64,000 nt of DNA from Gemmobacter aquarius (GCF_003060865.1 NZ_CP028919.1:62001-126000); one strand, 5' to 3'; counted from the stretch's first letter, positions 25,644 through 35,234 are shown. Translations and numbers: made by a program. The notes: generated by a model from the sequence alone, not told the origin.

Positions 25644-28263
25644 AGCTCTGCGCCTCGCCGGTGAACGGGTCGTAGCGGACAGGACGGCCGTGCCTTACCC
25701 GTACGCCAAGCTTGTAAACCAGACGGTACAGGTTGAAGAGCAGCCAGTTGCGGTGGATTTTCAGCACACGCCGACCTGAGGTCGATTGAAGCGTGCCTTC
25801 GGTCCTTGGCGTTTCGTCAAGGAAATCGCAAAGGACGGCCAGAAACCGCTTTGTCGTATCGCTGCGAAAGAACCCACCATGCGCCCCGTCGACCCACGAG
25901 ACGACCGGCGGGGTAATGAATGCCGTTTCCCACCCGGCATCCCCCCAGTTAATGGCTTCGTAAGCCTTTTGCCGGCTTTGCTTGCCGAACATCAACAGCA
26001 GGGGTTTGGGGAAAGCGTGAAGCTCGGCGCTGGAGTATTCCAGAAGGCAAAGCCGCGAAACGGTGCGGCCCTTCTGTTCGATCTGGCGGGCCACGTCCCA
26101 CGCCAGACGGGCGCCTTTGCAGTTACCGCCAAGAATGAAATCGCCCTTGGGAAATTCGCGCAAAAGTTCTGCAACGTAGTGTCGCGCAAGCCGCGCCATC
26201 GAGGCGTCGTCCATGTCGATGATCTTTCCGCCCGAGAAACCGCCATAAAGTGGCCGGTCTGAGGGGAAGAGGTCGCCCAGAACCAGCATCTCGGTTGCGG
26301 GGCGGTTGAAAAACCAGATCAGTGGTTGCTTCGGCCCATTCCGGTTGATCACCTTGAACGCCGAACCTTCGCGCAGGACCGGTATTTTTCCCATCGACAC
26401 GATGGCTTGTATCTGACGTGCTTCTTCTACGGTCACGCTGTCAGCGACCGGGGCATGGCTTGCCGGACGCGCTTTTCCTTCGGTCGAAAGAAGCTTTGCC
26501 ATGCCGCGCACCGTGCCTATCCGCGACAGGATGTCGTTCGGCAAGGCGAGTCCGCTTTCGGCTTCGACAGCAAGCAAAACGCGCAAGGCCGAGAGCGAGT
26601 CGCCGCCAAGCCGGACAAAATCTTCCTCTGGCCCGACGCGGGGTAAGCCGAGTTCCCGCGCCCAGACCGCTGCGATGCGCGCTTCCGCGTCTGTGGCATC
26701 CGCAACGCCAGCCGCAGCCGATTTCTCGATCTGCGTCAGCGCGTCTGCGGCAAGTTGGCGCCTGTCGATCTTGCCGACCGCATTTCTGGGAAGGGAAGAC
26801 AGAAAGATTATCTGGCGGGGTATCTTGAACGCGGCCAAGCGGCCGGACAGGGCTTGGCGAAGGTCTTCCGCCGTTGCCGTAGCACCGGGCCGCAAGACCA
26901 CCGCTGCGGTGACATCCTCGCCCAGCGTCCGGTGCGGCACGGGAAAGGCCGCCGCTTCGTCTACCGCCGGATGGGCCAGCAGGGCGTCATCGACCTCGCG
27001 CAGATTGATTTTTTCACCGCCACGGTTGACCAGCTCCTTTATCCGTCCGGTCAGGAACAAGCGGCCTTCGGCATCGATGCGCCCGAGGTCGCCGGTGCGA
27101 AACCAGCCGCCCCGAAACGCGGCCTCGTTTGCGGCCGGGTCAGCCTCGTATCCTGAAAAGACGTTCGGGCCACGGATTGCAAGCTCGCCTTCGGAGCCGC
27201 GCGGTTGGTGCTGCCAATCGTCGTCAAAGACGCCGATTTCGGTGCCACAGGACCGCCCGACCGATCCGGGGATACGGTCCGCCGCCGCAAAACCGGTCGA
27301 GCAGATCAGGGGCGACGCCTCGGTCATGCCAAAGGTCTGAAGGACCGGCACGCGGAACAGCGTCTCGATTTCCGCCATCAGCGCCGGGGAAAGTGCGGCC
27401 GCGACAGAGCGCAGAAACCGCAGGCTATGGCTTTCGACCACGGTTGCATCGCGCCCGGCCAGCAGGCGCAATTCCCCCAGCGCGGTGGGAACGGCTTGGA
27501 ACCATGTCGGCTTGCGCTTTGCCAAAAGGTCGAAAAAGCGGGTGGCGTCAAAGCCTGTGGTGGCGATCACGGTGCCGCCAGAGTGTAATGGCGCCAACAA
27601 GAGATCGACCAGACCGCCCACGTGGAACAACTCCCACATGCTCAGACAGCGGTCTTGTGGCGACAGGTTCAGCGACAGGCTGACATCGCGCGCGCCGGTG
27701 CAGACATTGCGGTGTGACAGGGGCACGCGCTTTGCCCGTCCGGTCGACCCCGATGTCAAAAGCACCATGGCGGTGTCGTCAGGGGACGGCGGTTGCAGGT
27801 CGATCTGCGGCGTGTCGGCAGGCAGCATGTCGACATCGAGAACGGTGATGCCCGACCGCTGCGCCGTCTTGCGGGCCAACGCTGCAAAGCCGGATACAGT
27901 GACAAGAAGCCCGATTCCGGTTTCGGCGAAATAGCTCTCCCATTCGGGCGCGGTGTAGGCGGGATTGAACGGCAAGGCGGTGCCAACAACCGTAGCCGCC
28001 AGCAAGACTTCGGAAAGTTCGGCCCCGTTGGGCATGACGATGCCGATACGCGGCCGCCCCTGACCGTCGCGCGATTTGAGATGGGCTGCCAGACCTTCGA
28101 CCCGCGCAAGCAGGGCAGAATAGCTGCGCGGTCCGGTCGTCACGTCCTCGATGGCAATCGCGTCAGGGTCACGCACGGCACGGGCACGCAGCATCGTCAG
28201 GATGTCGGGGAACGCATCTGCCAGACCAAAGCCTTGGTTTGCGACGGGAGCACTGTCGGACAT
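25642..28263 (-). CDS. NRPS-like protein: adenylation, carrier and thioesterase domains
   Basis: 873 residues. Residues ~20-520 are an acyl/aminoacyl adenylating domain (LLTSGSTGRAKRVPLSH, FGMTEASPL, GWFRTGDLGRIDAEGR, PRNAVGKIDRR). Residues ~535-615 are a carrier domain with phosphopantetheine Ser556 in LGGDSLSALR. Residues ~640-830 are an alpha/beta-hydrolase thioesterase-like domain whose nucleophile elbow is GGNC715KG instead of GxSxG, with His795 in GAHGGFF. The last 45 residues are basic. No condensation domain is present, so it would load one acid, hold it as a thioester and release or transfer it. The stop codon lies in the end of the MITE, so the original C-terminus may have differed. 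Confidence 0.85.
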   Translation of the reverse strand: MSDSAPVANQGFGLADAFPDILTMLRARAVRDPDAIAIEDVTTGPRSYSALLARVEGLAAHLKSRDGQGRPRIGIVMPNGAELSEVLLAATVVGTALPFNPAYTAPEWESYFAETGIGLLVTVSGFAALARKTAQRSGITVLDVDMLPADTPQIDLQPPSPDDTAMVLLTSGSTGRAKRVPLSHRNVCTGARDVSLSLNLSPQDRCLSMWELFHVGGLVDLLLAPLHSGGTVIATTGFDATRFFDLLAKRKPTWFQAVPTALGELRLLAGRDATVVESHSLRFLRSVAAALSPALMAEIETLFRVPVLQTFGMTEASPLICSTGFAAADRIPGSVGRSCGTEIGVFDDDWQHQPRGSEGELAIRGPNVFSGYEADPAANEAAFRGGWFRTGDLGRIDAEGRLFLTGRIKELVNRGGEKINLREVDDALLAHPAVDEAAAFPVPHRTLGEDVTAAVVLRPGATATAEDLRQALSGRLAAFKIPRQIIFLSSLPRNAVGKIDRRQLAADALTQIEKSAAAGVADATDAEARIAAVWARELGLPRVGPEEDFVRLGGDSLSALRVLLAVEAESGLALPNDILSRIGTVRGMAKLLSTEGKARPASHAPVADSVTVEEARQIQAIVSMGKIPVLREGSAFKVINRNGPKQPLIWFFNRPATEMLVLGDLFPSDRPLYGGFSGGKIIDMDDASMARLARHYVAELLREFPKGDFILGGNCKGARLAWDVARQIEQKGRTVSRLCLLEYSSAELHAFPKPLLLMFGKQSRQKAYEAINWGDAGWETAFITPPVVSWVDGAHGGFFRSDTTKRFLAVLCDFLDETPRTEGTLQSTSGRRVLKIHRNWLLFNLYRLVYKLGVRVRHGRPVRYDPFTGEAQS

Positions 28264-28266
28264 GGC

Positions 28267-29409
28267 TTACCCCTCGAGCGGTTGCAGGGTCTGGTACCGG
28301 CGCAGTTGTTGCGCGACAGCGGCAGCATCTTCGTCAAGATGGTGGCGCAGACGTGACCGGTCAGCCGGATCAAGTGGCAGACCGGCAGAGATCTTGGCGA
28401 GAATTTCGACATCGTAAATGCGAAGCGCATTGGCGAGGACAAAAACCTCGGCCATCAGGTCGGGTGTGCCCATCGGCGAAGTGATGTCGCAAATGTTGTC
28501 AGACCCGATCCGCACCTGCACGCCGCTGTCCAGCAAATCGAGCACACGGGCGATCGAATTGTAGGTTGGCGAGACAAGGGGGCGAAGCTGGCGCATGCTG
28601 ATTGCCGCGGACGGGCAGCAAATGATGCCGATGCCCAGTGCGGCAAGGCGCGTGGCCAAGGCGCGGAAGCGATCCTCGCCATAGGTCGAGGGCGAGATCA
28701 GATGCACGAGCCAGACAAAGGGAGTCTGCCCCGCGCTTTGCCCCAAGCCCATCTCGGCCACGAGGCGCGCCACCATTTCGCCGCCGTCTTCACGCGGGTG
28801 GTTGGCCTGATCCACATGGATATGCAGGTCTTTGCCCAAGCCTGCGGCCAGGGCGATGCTGCGGCGACAGCATTCCTCGAACCCGATGTGATCGGGATAA
28901 TCGATGCGGTCATCACGTTCGGGCAGGATGCCGATGAAATCCGCGCTTTGGGCCGCTTGTTCCAACAATGCCCAGCGGGCGGGTTCGTCATCGCGAAATC
29001 CAAGCGGAGAATAGGCACCCAGACGGAAGTCGATGCGCCCGGCATAGCTGTCGCGCAATTCGCCCAGCGTGGCCAAAGCACCGGTGCCGACGCGATCAAG
29101 CGTGACATCAACGACCGAGTCGGCGCGGCGGGTGCCAACCTCGATCATCGCATCGAGATAAAACGACACGCGCGCAATCAGGCTGTCACGGTCATAAAGC
29201 GGGCTTGCATGGATCATCGGGATCATCGAGTGCTTGCCCGCGAGCGTCGAATTCGCGCCATCGCGCACGCCGCGTTCAGCCAGGAGACGAACAGTCTCGT
29301 CGTAGGTGCCCGCGCGGTCTATGTGCAGATGGGCATTGAAAGCGCCGCCAAGCGCCCTGATCCGCGCATCAAGCTGTTCGAAAAAGGGCGAAAACTTCAT
29401 CCGTTGCAT
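28267..29409 (-). CDS. Metal-dependent amidohydrolase (cytosine-deaminase-like)
   Basis: 380 residues from the ATG at 29409 (AAAGG 6 bases upstream; a TTG at 29427 is less likely). TIM-barrel amidohydrolase signatures: HLHID at residues 27-31, the second metal ligand region LHIHVDQANHP, HLISPSTYGEDRF, and the catalytic Asp in RIGSDNICDI. Members deaminate or hydrolyse cyclic or linear amides; the substrate here is not clear. It ends 3 bases before the adenylation-domain gene, so the two are surely co-transcribed and may act on one metabolite. Confidence 0.82.
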   Translation of the reverse strand: MQRMKFSPFFEQLDARIRALGGAFNAHLHIDRAGTYDETVRLLAERGVRDGANSTLAGKHSMIPMIHASPLYDRDSLIARVSFYLDAMIEVGTRRADSVVDVTLDRVGTGALATLGELRDSYAGRIDFRLGAYSPLGFRDDEPARWALLEQAAQSADFIGILPERDDRIDYPDHIGFEECCRRSIALAAGLGKDLHIHVDQANHPREDGGEMVARLVAEMGLGQSAGQTPFVWLVHLISPSTYGEDRFRALATRLAALGIGIICCPSAAISMRQLRPLVSPTYNSIARVLDLLDSGVQVRIGSDNICDITSPMGTPDLMAEVFVLANALRIYDVEILAKISAGLPLDPADRSRLRHHLDEDAAAVAQQLRRYQTLQPLEG

Positions 29410-29487
29410 GGGCGACCTTTGGGGCAACCGGGTTGCCGTTCTTTGTTGGGGCGGCGACTGCGCCAGAAATCGTGGGGATCGTGTCGG

Positions 29488-30306
29488 CTAGGTCTTGGCG
29501 GGGGGCCGGCGTTCGGAGGGCACAGGCTGGCGGGCCAGTTCCCGCGCCCGCAAACGGGGATGGATGACACTGCGGATCAGCTTGTTCAGCCCGAACAGGT
29601 TGAACAGCCTGAACAGGCGCAGCATGTCGGCGGACAGGCTTTCGTTCAGCCGCGGGACAGGGCCGATGTCGGCGACCAAGGACCGTGGCACGCCGGCAAG
29701 TTCCAGCAGCCGCGTGCCCAAGGCCACTCCAATGCCGGTATCTTCCTCTTGCGGCAGCAGCACGAGCGGAGAGCGGATCGCCGCCCGTATCGTGTCAAGG
29801 CCATCGGTCCAGTTGCAGGTTACGGGCAGTTTCCTGCGCCATGCCTCGAAGCTGCGCGATGTGCGGCCCCGCTTCACCTCTTGCGAGTAGCTGCTTTTCA
29901 GCCAGTTTTCCCAAGGTCGCGTGTAGGCCACGAAGATATTCTCGAAATCGGAACACTCTTGCTCGATCAGGGGCAGGATATCGGCTGCACGCTCGAAGAA
30001 ATGACCTCCGTTACGATCGAACAGCGAAAAGGCGAACAGGTTCTCGTCCGAAACGAGAATGGTCTCTTGCGGCACGGCACGCAGGGCGGCGGCAACCTTG
30101 GCAATCTCGGCCCTGACCTGCTTGAGATCGGGCCGCGTCTTGGTGCGGGTTGCCCTGATGATCCGCTCGCGCCATGGCCGGGTCAGCTGGTCGCGTGACG
30201 AGATGAACAGGTCGGGCAGCCTGTCGGCCGGCAGATGCGCCAAGAGATACTGCACAGACGTGGAGCCGGTCTTGCGAAACCCGATGTGCCAAATGATCTT
30301 CTTCAT
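29488..30306 (-). CDS. Sulfotransferase-family protein
   Basis: 272 residues from the ATG at 30306. The PAPS phosphosulfate loop is GFRKTGSTSVQYLL at residues 8-21, and the 3'-phosphate region is FVAYTRPWENWLKSSYSQEV. The C-terminal part is basic (HPRLRARELARQ). First gene of the likely minus-strand operon with the amidohydrolase (78 bases on) and the adenylation protein. It would sulfate a hydroxyl or amine on the product of the locus; the acceptor is unknown. Confidence 0.75.
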   Translation of the reverse strand: MKKIIWHIGFRKTGSTSVQYLLAHLPADRLPDLFISSRDQLTRPWRERIIRATRTKTRPDLKQVRAEIAKVAAALRAVPQETILVSDENLFAFSLFDRNGGHFFERAADILPLIEQECSDFENIFVAYTRPWENWLKSSYSQEVKRGRTSRSFEAWRRKLPVTCNWTDGLDTIRAAIRSPLVLLPQEEDTGIGVALGTRLLELAGVPRSLVADIGPVPRLNESLSADMLRLFRLFNLFGLNKLIRSVIHPRLRARELARQPVPSERRPPAKT

Positions 30307-30728
30307 CGTGCCTCTGACATTTCGGCAGGGAATACCATCCCCGCTCCGCATGTATCATTACGTTACCTGCGGCTGTTCCTGCGTTTGATCAAGCCGGAAA
30401 TGTGCCAACTGGCGATAAGGGGCAGGCCAGACGGATTGCGTGAGACACTGCGTGCCGCAAGGCGGACTGCCTGCACGGCAGTCGCTGTGCTGAACGCGGC
30501 TCAAGCCGCTGCGCCTGACGGCGCTGTGCTTTGACGATTCTGGCCAGGTCGCCTTGGTCCTTAACTCCGTCTGGCGGAGTAGGGAAAATCCGACTCCAGT
30601 CGTTAACAAAGATTGACGACACCTTCGGGGCAGGTGACAGAGTGACAGACGCGTCGCAGCGAGCGCGGCCCGAAAGCTGGCGGCCAAACCGACATCTTCG
30701 CCCCCTCTACCGAATTGAAAGGATGACC
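30307..30728. other. Divergent intergenic region (about 420 bp)
   Basis: It lies between the outward-facing sulfotransferase and autotransporter genes, so it should hold both promoters. I see no open frame with coding character. A TTAAC box (30602-30606) and a short stem, ACTCCGTCTGGCGGAGT, around 30563 are present; no convincing -35/-10 pair could be chosen. Ribosome site AAAGG at 30718-30722 serves the autotransporter. Confidence 0.5.
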
Positions 30729-32675
30729 ATGCCCATCGCCCCACTTCTGCGCGGCCTTCTCTGCTGCTCCACAGCTCTGGTCACGATCACCGCAGCCGAA
30801 GCGCAAGATTGTCTGGATTTTGCGGTCGATCAGACCTGCGTCAACGCGGGCAATCTGGCGAACGGGATTAACGATGACGGATCGATCGACCTGACCAATA
30901 CGGCAACCGGAACCATCGAAGGCGGCTTTGCGGCAGTGCAAACTTGGCTCGACGGCAAGGTGGACAACCGCGGCAGCATCGATAGCGATACGTTCGGTGT
31001 GCTCGGCCTGACTGGAACGCTCAATGTCATCAACAGCGGTTCGATCCATGGCGACGCTATCGCTGTGTTCGGCTCGGAGGGGGCGAACGTCACCAACTCG
31101 GGCGATCTGTCGGGGATTTTCGGAATATACAGCACCGGAAGCATCACGGCCGTCAACTCCGGCTCGATCGTAGGCAGCCAAGCGTCGGGCGATTCATTCG
31201 GCATCCTTGGCAACACCGTCGATATCGAAAACGAGGGCCTCATCTCGGGTGGCTTCAACGGCATCGGCTTCAACACTTCGGGTCGCATCATCAACTCCGG
31301 CCGCATCGTCGGCACGGCCGAGGGCCCCGACTATTTCAGCTTCGGCATCATGGCACGCGGTGACCTCCAGCTTGCCAACTCTGGCACGATCCAAGGGGAA
31401 TACGGCGTCTCGGTGAACAATTCGACCGCCGGAACCGTCATCGATAACGACGGTTGGATCATCGGCACCGGGGGTGTCGCCATCGACATGACCGGCCTCA
31501 GCGTCTCGGCCGCGACCACGGCTTCGTCGGACAATAGCCTGATCCTGCGCGGCCAGTCCAGAATCGACGGCGCGATCCTGCTTGGCGATGGCGACTCTGT
31601 CCAAATCGAGACCGAAGGTGGCCTCTCGCGACTGGTCACATTCGACGGATGGGAAGACGAAGCCGTTGACGTGACCGGGCTCGGCGCGGGCGTCTTGGTC
31701 CAGAACGGCGATACCTTTGCCACGCTCGACACCACAAGCTTTGCGCAGCAAGGTCAGGGGCTTGTGGCCCTTACCAAGGGTGTCGCTGCGGCAGCGCCCA
31801 AGCGCAGCCCGCAAACCACCACCAGCGGCACCCTTTCGACCAAAGGAACGGCAGGACCCTTGGGTTGGGCTGGGGTCTTCGGCGCGTCTTCGCGGAACGA
31901 CGCCACCGGCCAGACGCTCGCCAGCACCGACCGCAGCGGCGGGATCGTCGGTGGCTTTACCTTGGGCGCCCAAAGCGGCCTGACCTTTGACGTCTTCGCA
32001 GGTCTGGGCAATGGCGATTCGACCGTCGAAGGCTCGTCAAGCGCGGAAACCGACTACCGTTTCGCAGGGATTTCGATGCAAGGCGGAGGCGCCACCTGGT
32101 TCGACGCGCGCCTGATCGGCGGCATGACCGACAGCGACAGCAGCCGTATCGTTGCTGACAACACCGTCGCAGGCGGGCTTGCCACCGGCACCGCCAGCTA
32201 CGCTGGCGATTTTGCCGCGCTTCACTTCGGGGCCGGGCGCGACTTCCGTGCGGGCGATGTGGTCTGGACCCCCTCACTGTCGGTTGATGCCGCAACCGGA
32301 AATTTTGACCGCTACACCGAGACCGGCACCGGGCAAGACCTGACCGTTGGTGCCCGCGACACCACGGCACTCTCGCTCCGGCTCGGGCTGGAACGCAGCG
32401 AAAGCTTTGAACTGGCCGGTGGCACACTCGATACGGCGATGTCGTTCGCGCTCGTCACCAGCAACCTTTCGAACAGCGATGTCAGCGGCTCGGTCATCGG
32501 CCAATCCTTTGCCACGGGCACCGGCCTTGGCGCCACTTACACGGGCGTTGCCATCGGCTCGGGCCTGACCTTCGCGATGTCTCCCTCGGCATCGATTTCC
32601 TTGCGCGGAGAGGGTATGTTCACTGACGACAGCTTCGGGGCTTCCGGCGCGCTGGCGCTGAAGATCGCGTTCTGA
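30729..32675 (+). CDS. Autotransporter-like outer-membrane protein
   Basis: 648 residues from the ATG at 30729 (AAAGG 6 bases upstream; the ATG at 30723 would overlap that site). The signal peptide ends ITAAEAQ. The passenger (~25-330) consists of short NSGxI/NxGxI repeats (VINSGSIHGDA, NSGDLSGIFG, NSGRIVGT), which would form a right-handed beta helix. A C-terminal ~280-residue beta-barrel domain follows (GWAGVFGASSRND to ALKIAF), ending in Phe as outer-membrane barrels do. No protease site or adhesion motif is recognised. Confidence 0.8.
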   Translation: MPIAPLLRGLLCCSTALVTITAAEAQDCLDFAVDQTCVNAGNLANGINDDGSIDLTNTATGTIEGGFAAVQTWLDGKVDNRGSIDSDTFGVLGLTGTLNVINSGSIHGDAIAVFGSEGANVTNSGDLSGIFGIYSTGSITAVNSGSIVGSQASGDSFGILGNTVDIENEGLISGGFNGIGFNTSGRIINSGRIVGTAEGPDYFSFGIMARGDLQLANSGTIQGEYGVSVNNSTAGTVIDNDGWIIGTGGVAIDMTGLSVSAATTASSDNSLILRGQSRIDGAILLGDGDSVQIETEGGLSRLVTFDGWEDEAVDVTGLGAGVLVQNGDTFATLDTTSFAQQGQGLVALTKGVAAAAPKRSPQTTTSGTLSTKGTAGPLGWAGVFGASSRNDATGQTLASTDRSGGIVGGFTLGAQSGLTFDVFAGLGNGDSTVEGSSSAETDYRFAGISMQGGGATWFDARLIGGMTDSDSSRIVADNTVAGGLATGTASYAGDFAALHFGAGRDFRAGDVVWTPSLSVDAATGNFDRYTETGTGQDLTVGARDTTALSLRLGLERSESFELAGGTLDTAMSFALVTSNLSNSDVSGSVIGQSFATGTGLGATYTGVAIGSGLTFAMSPSASISLRGEGMFTDDSFGASGALALKIAF

Positions 32676-32749
32676 CGCGATCTCCTCCTCGCCAGAGCGG
32701 GCGGGGAGATGCCCGACGCCAAGCGCAGCGGTCCCGTCTGACCCTGCTT

Positions 32750-33892
32750 CTATCGCAGGCTTTGCAACAGCGCCCGCGAGGGCGTGCCAGTCACGGGCAG
32801 CCCCCGGCTGGACTGATAAGAGCGGATGGCGGCTTCGGTCTTGGCGCCAAGAACGCCGTCCGTGCCCTCTGTGTCAAACCCGAGCGCGGTCAGCCGGTCT
32901 TGTAGTGCGATCCGGTCGGCCTTGGTCAGGCCATGGACATCGGGCGGAAATGCGCTTTGCAGCGGGCCTGCGCCGCCGATACGGTCTGCCAGATGGCCCA
33001 CGCCGATCGCATAGGCGTCCGAGTTGTTGTAGCGCTTGATCGCACGGAAATTGCCGGTTGTTTCAAAGCGGGGACCGCCGGGTTGCGGCTGGATTGCCGG
33101 ACCGGATGCCGATCCGGTCACCTCGCGGCCCCAGCGAACACCCCGGATCCAGCCGCTTCGCTGCAGATAGGCGGCCGTCGAGGCAAGCGCATCGGTCGGG
33201 TCTTCGGACCAGACATCGCGTCGACCGTCACCGCTGAAATCGACGGCGAATTGCAGGTAAGAGGTGGGAATGAACTGGGTATGGCCCATCGCGCCGGCCC
33301 AGCTTCCGGTCATCCGGGCGGGCAGAATGTCTCCGTTCTGGATTATCTTCAGCGCGGCTATCAGTTGCTGTTCAAAGAACGCCCCGCGCCGCCCGTCGAA
33401 GGCAAGCGTCGAGGTGGCCGAGATCACGGGGACGTCGCCCCTGCGTTCACCATAGAAGCTTTCGACCCCCCAGATCGCGGCGATGATTTCGGCATCGACG
33501 CCGTAGCGGTCTTCCAACGCGGCAAGCGTTCCGCGATGGCGGGCAAAGGCGGCACGCCCTTTCGCGACCCTTTCTTCGGAGACAGAGATCGACAGGTAGT
33601 CTTCAAGCGTGCGGGTGAATTCGGTCTGGTTGCGGTCGCGCGTGATGACGCCCGGCACGTAGCCCGCGCTGCGGAACGCCAGAGCGAGCGTTGCAGGCGC
33701 GATGCCCTGCCCCGCTGCGCGGTCGCGGAACGCGGCAACCCAGGCCTCGTAAGCGCGGTTCGGAACGGGCCGCAGGTCGGCAGGCAAGCCGGAGGCGGTT
33801 ACCCCGCCTGCCCCGCCGGAACCCGAGGAGGAGCAGTTCGCAAGCGCAAGACAGGCGATGCCCAATCCGAAGGTGCGTCGATCAATCTGCAT
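32750..33892 (-). CDS. Lytic murein transglycosylase, MltB-like, with peptidoglycan-binding domain
   Basis: 380 residues. The N-terminal signal has a lipobox-like LANC at Cys20; Asn at -1 is not canonical, so lipid attachment is uncertain. The SLT-MltB domain spans ~45-310, with catalytic Glu144 in IWGVESFYG, then MGHTQFIPTSYLQFAVDFSGDG and YNNSDAYAIGVGHLADR. A PG_binding_1 domain is at ~325-378 (LQDRLTALGFDTEGTDGVLG). It cleaves the MurNAc-GlcNAc bond in the periplasm, making 1,6-anhydro ends. It converges with the autotransporter gene. Confidence 0.9.
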   Translation of the reverse strand: MQIDRRTFGLGIACLALANCSSSGSGGAGGVTASGLPADLRPVPNRAYEAWVAAFRDRAAGQGIAPATLALAFRSAGYVPGVITRDRNQTEFTRTLEDYLSISVSEERVAKGRAAFARHRGTLAALEDRYGVDAEIIAAIWGVESFYGERRGDVPVISATSTLAFDGRRGAFFEQQLIAALKIIQNGDILPARMTGSWAGAMGHTQFIPTSYLQFAVDFSGDGRRDVWSEDPTDALASTAAYLQRSGWIRGVRWGREVTGSASGPAIQPQPGGPRFETTGNFRAIKRYNNSDAYAIGVGHLADRIGGAGPLQSAFPPDVHGLTKADRIALQDRLTALGFDTEGTDGVLGAKTEAAIRSYQSSRGLPVTGTPSRALLQSLR

Positions 33893-34333
33893 GTTCTACC
33901 CATCCTTTTGGTGTTTTTTATTATACTGTGGGGCGAAAGGACGATGTGCAACGTTCGCCTGCCTGATTTATCAAAACAGGCGGCGCTTCGCCTTGTCGGC
34001 TGTCGCCTGCCCCGGCACGAAAGCTGTCGCGGTATCGCACCATATCTGGTCGGCCGCCTGATCAGGCAGAAGGGCACGAGGTGCCGTTTACGAGGCTGCG
34101 TCCGTGGTGGCAGGGCGAGCGCCCTGAACTGTGAAAATCGGACAGCCTGGCTTCATCAATCGCCATCTTTGTCTCCGAAAGCAGTTTTGCAACATCGGCG
34201 GGTTAGGTTGATGCAGCCAATCCGATCGTTCTTGCCCCCGTTGATCTTTGTTAATACTCGTTAACGCGCGTTGGTGGCGCAGGCGCTCTCGCCAACTGAT
34301 TTTTTACACAAGATTCATAGCGGAGTTGCTGCG
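33893..34333. other. Divergent intergenic region (about 440 bp)
   Basis: It separates the transglycosylase and outer-membrane-barrel genes, which point away from each other. Short frames on both strands look like noise. An AT-rich stretch near 33905-33935 is next to the transglycosylase start. The 3' half contains paired TTAA boxes (annotated separately). Confidence 0.5.
34251..34265 (+). promoter_or_regulatory. CtrA-like TTAA box pair (tentative)
   Basis: TTAAT-5 bases-TTAAC, about 70 bases upstream of the barrel-protein start at 34334. It resembles the bipartite CtrA binding site of alphaproteobacteria with one mismatch. A chance match is quite possible. Confidence 0.25.
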
Positions 34334-35224
34334 ATGTCGTTCAACAGAGTTCTCGCCCCCACCGCAGCGGCAGCAGGTGCCATCGGCGCTGCTGTTTTTC
34401 CTGGAATGGCCTTGGCCCAAAGCACGGACAGCCCGCTTGTCTTGTCATTCGAAGGCGCGGTCGGCACGGGAGACCATGCAAACGCCTATGGCGAAGCAAA
34501 GCTCGGGAGCGGTTTTGACGCTTTTCAGGACGATGTAGCCTTTGTCGGTTCCGTCGGCCTGAGCCGGTCGATCAACCAAGACTGGGATTGGAGCTTGTCG
34601 GTCTCGCAACTCGGCTACGCTGACAACACCGTGTCAGGCGGAGGTGGCTCGACCAGTGCGTCATGGACAAGCGACGTCAGCCGCAGCGATGTCGCCTTTA
34701 GCTTCGGTCGGGACATTGCGCTGGGTTCGGCAAAGGCACGGCTTGGCCTTGGGCTGGCTTATGCGAAGGCCTCGGCTGAAAAGGGTCTCGATGTTGCAGA
34801 TCTGGAAAGTGGCGACTTCTTCCGAAACAACACCAACAGCGACTTTCAGGGCATCGGCCCGCGGGTCAGCTTTGATGTGCAATCGGCTCCGGTTTCGGCC
34901 AATGGCAAGCTGTCGGTCATCGGCGGCGTCGAGGTCAACCTGCTTGCCGGCCAATACGAACACTCCAAAGGGTTCGAGGCCTATGTCGACGAGAGCCCGC
35001 GCCAATTCGACTTGGCCGAGTCCGCCAAAGGCGACATGATGACCGCCGGCATCAAGATCGGCCTGCAATATGACGCCAACGAAAACACGTCGTTCCGCGC
35101 CGGCGTCCGCCATGACGTGACCCGCATGGATCAGGTGCAAGTCACCGGCCCGGCGTCGATTGCCCCCGTGTCGGTCGAAGATGGCCGCACCTCGTTCTTC
35201 GTGGGTATGAACGTCGGCTTCTAA
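34334..35224 (+). CDS. Outer-membrane beta-barrel protein
   Basis: 296 residues from the ATG at 34334; the longer frame from 34271 lacks a signal at its N-terminus. The signal peptide ends PGMALAQ. The mature part alternates amphipathic strands and Gly/Asp/Asn loops (LVLSFEGAVGTGDH, SLSVSQLGYADNTVSGGGGS, TAGIKIGLQYDANENTSFRA) and ends VGMNVGF, a barrel-assembly signature. Size and strand number suggest a 12-14-stranded channel or surface protein. It is 10 bases upstream of the hydrolase gene, so it is probably the first gene of that operon. Confidence 0.75.
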   Translation: MSFNRVLAPTAAAAGAIGAAVFPGMALAQSTDSPLVLSFEGAVGTGDHANAYGEAKLGSGFDAFQDDVAFVGSVGLSRSINQDWDWSLSVSQLGYADNTVSGGGGSTSASWTSDVSRSDVAFSFGRDIALGSAKARLGLGLAYAKASAEKGLDVADLESGDFFRNNTNSDFQGIGPRVSFDVQSAPVSANGKLSVIGGVEVNLLAGQYEHSKGFEAYVDESPRQFDLAESAKGDMMTAGIKIGLQYDANENTSFRAGVRHDVTRMDQVQVTGPASIAPVSVEDGRTSFFVGMNVGF

Positions 35225-35234
35225 GGCGCAGGGT

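Noticed and set aside
28702..30198. 498-codon plus-strand open frame
   Set aside because: Antisense of the amidohydrolase and sulfotransferase genes, which have clear motifs; the frame is open only because of the high GC content.
32680..32715. Imperfect stem after the autotransporter gene considered as a terminator
   Set aside because: The arms (ATCTCC with GGAGAT) are short and interrupted, and no T-tract follows; too weak to annotate.
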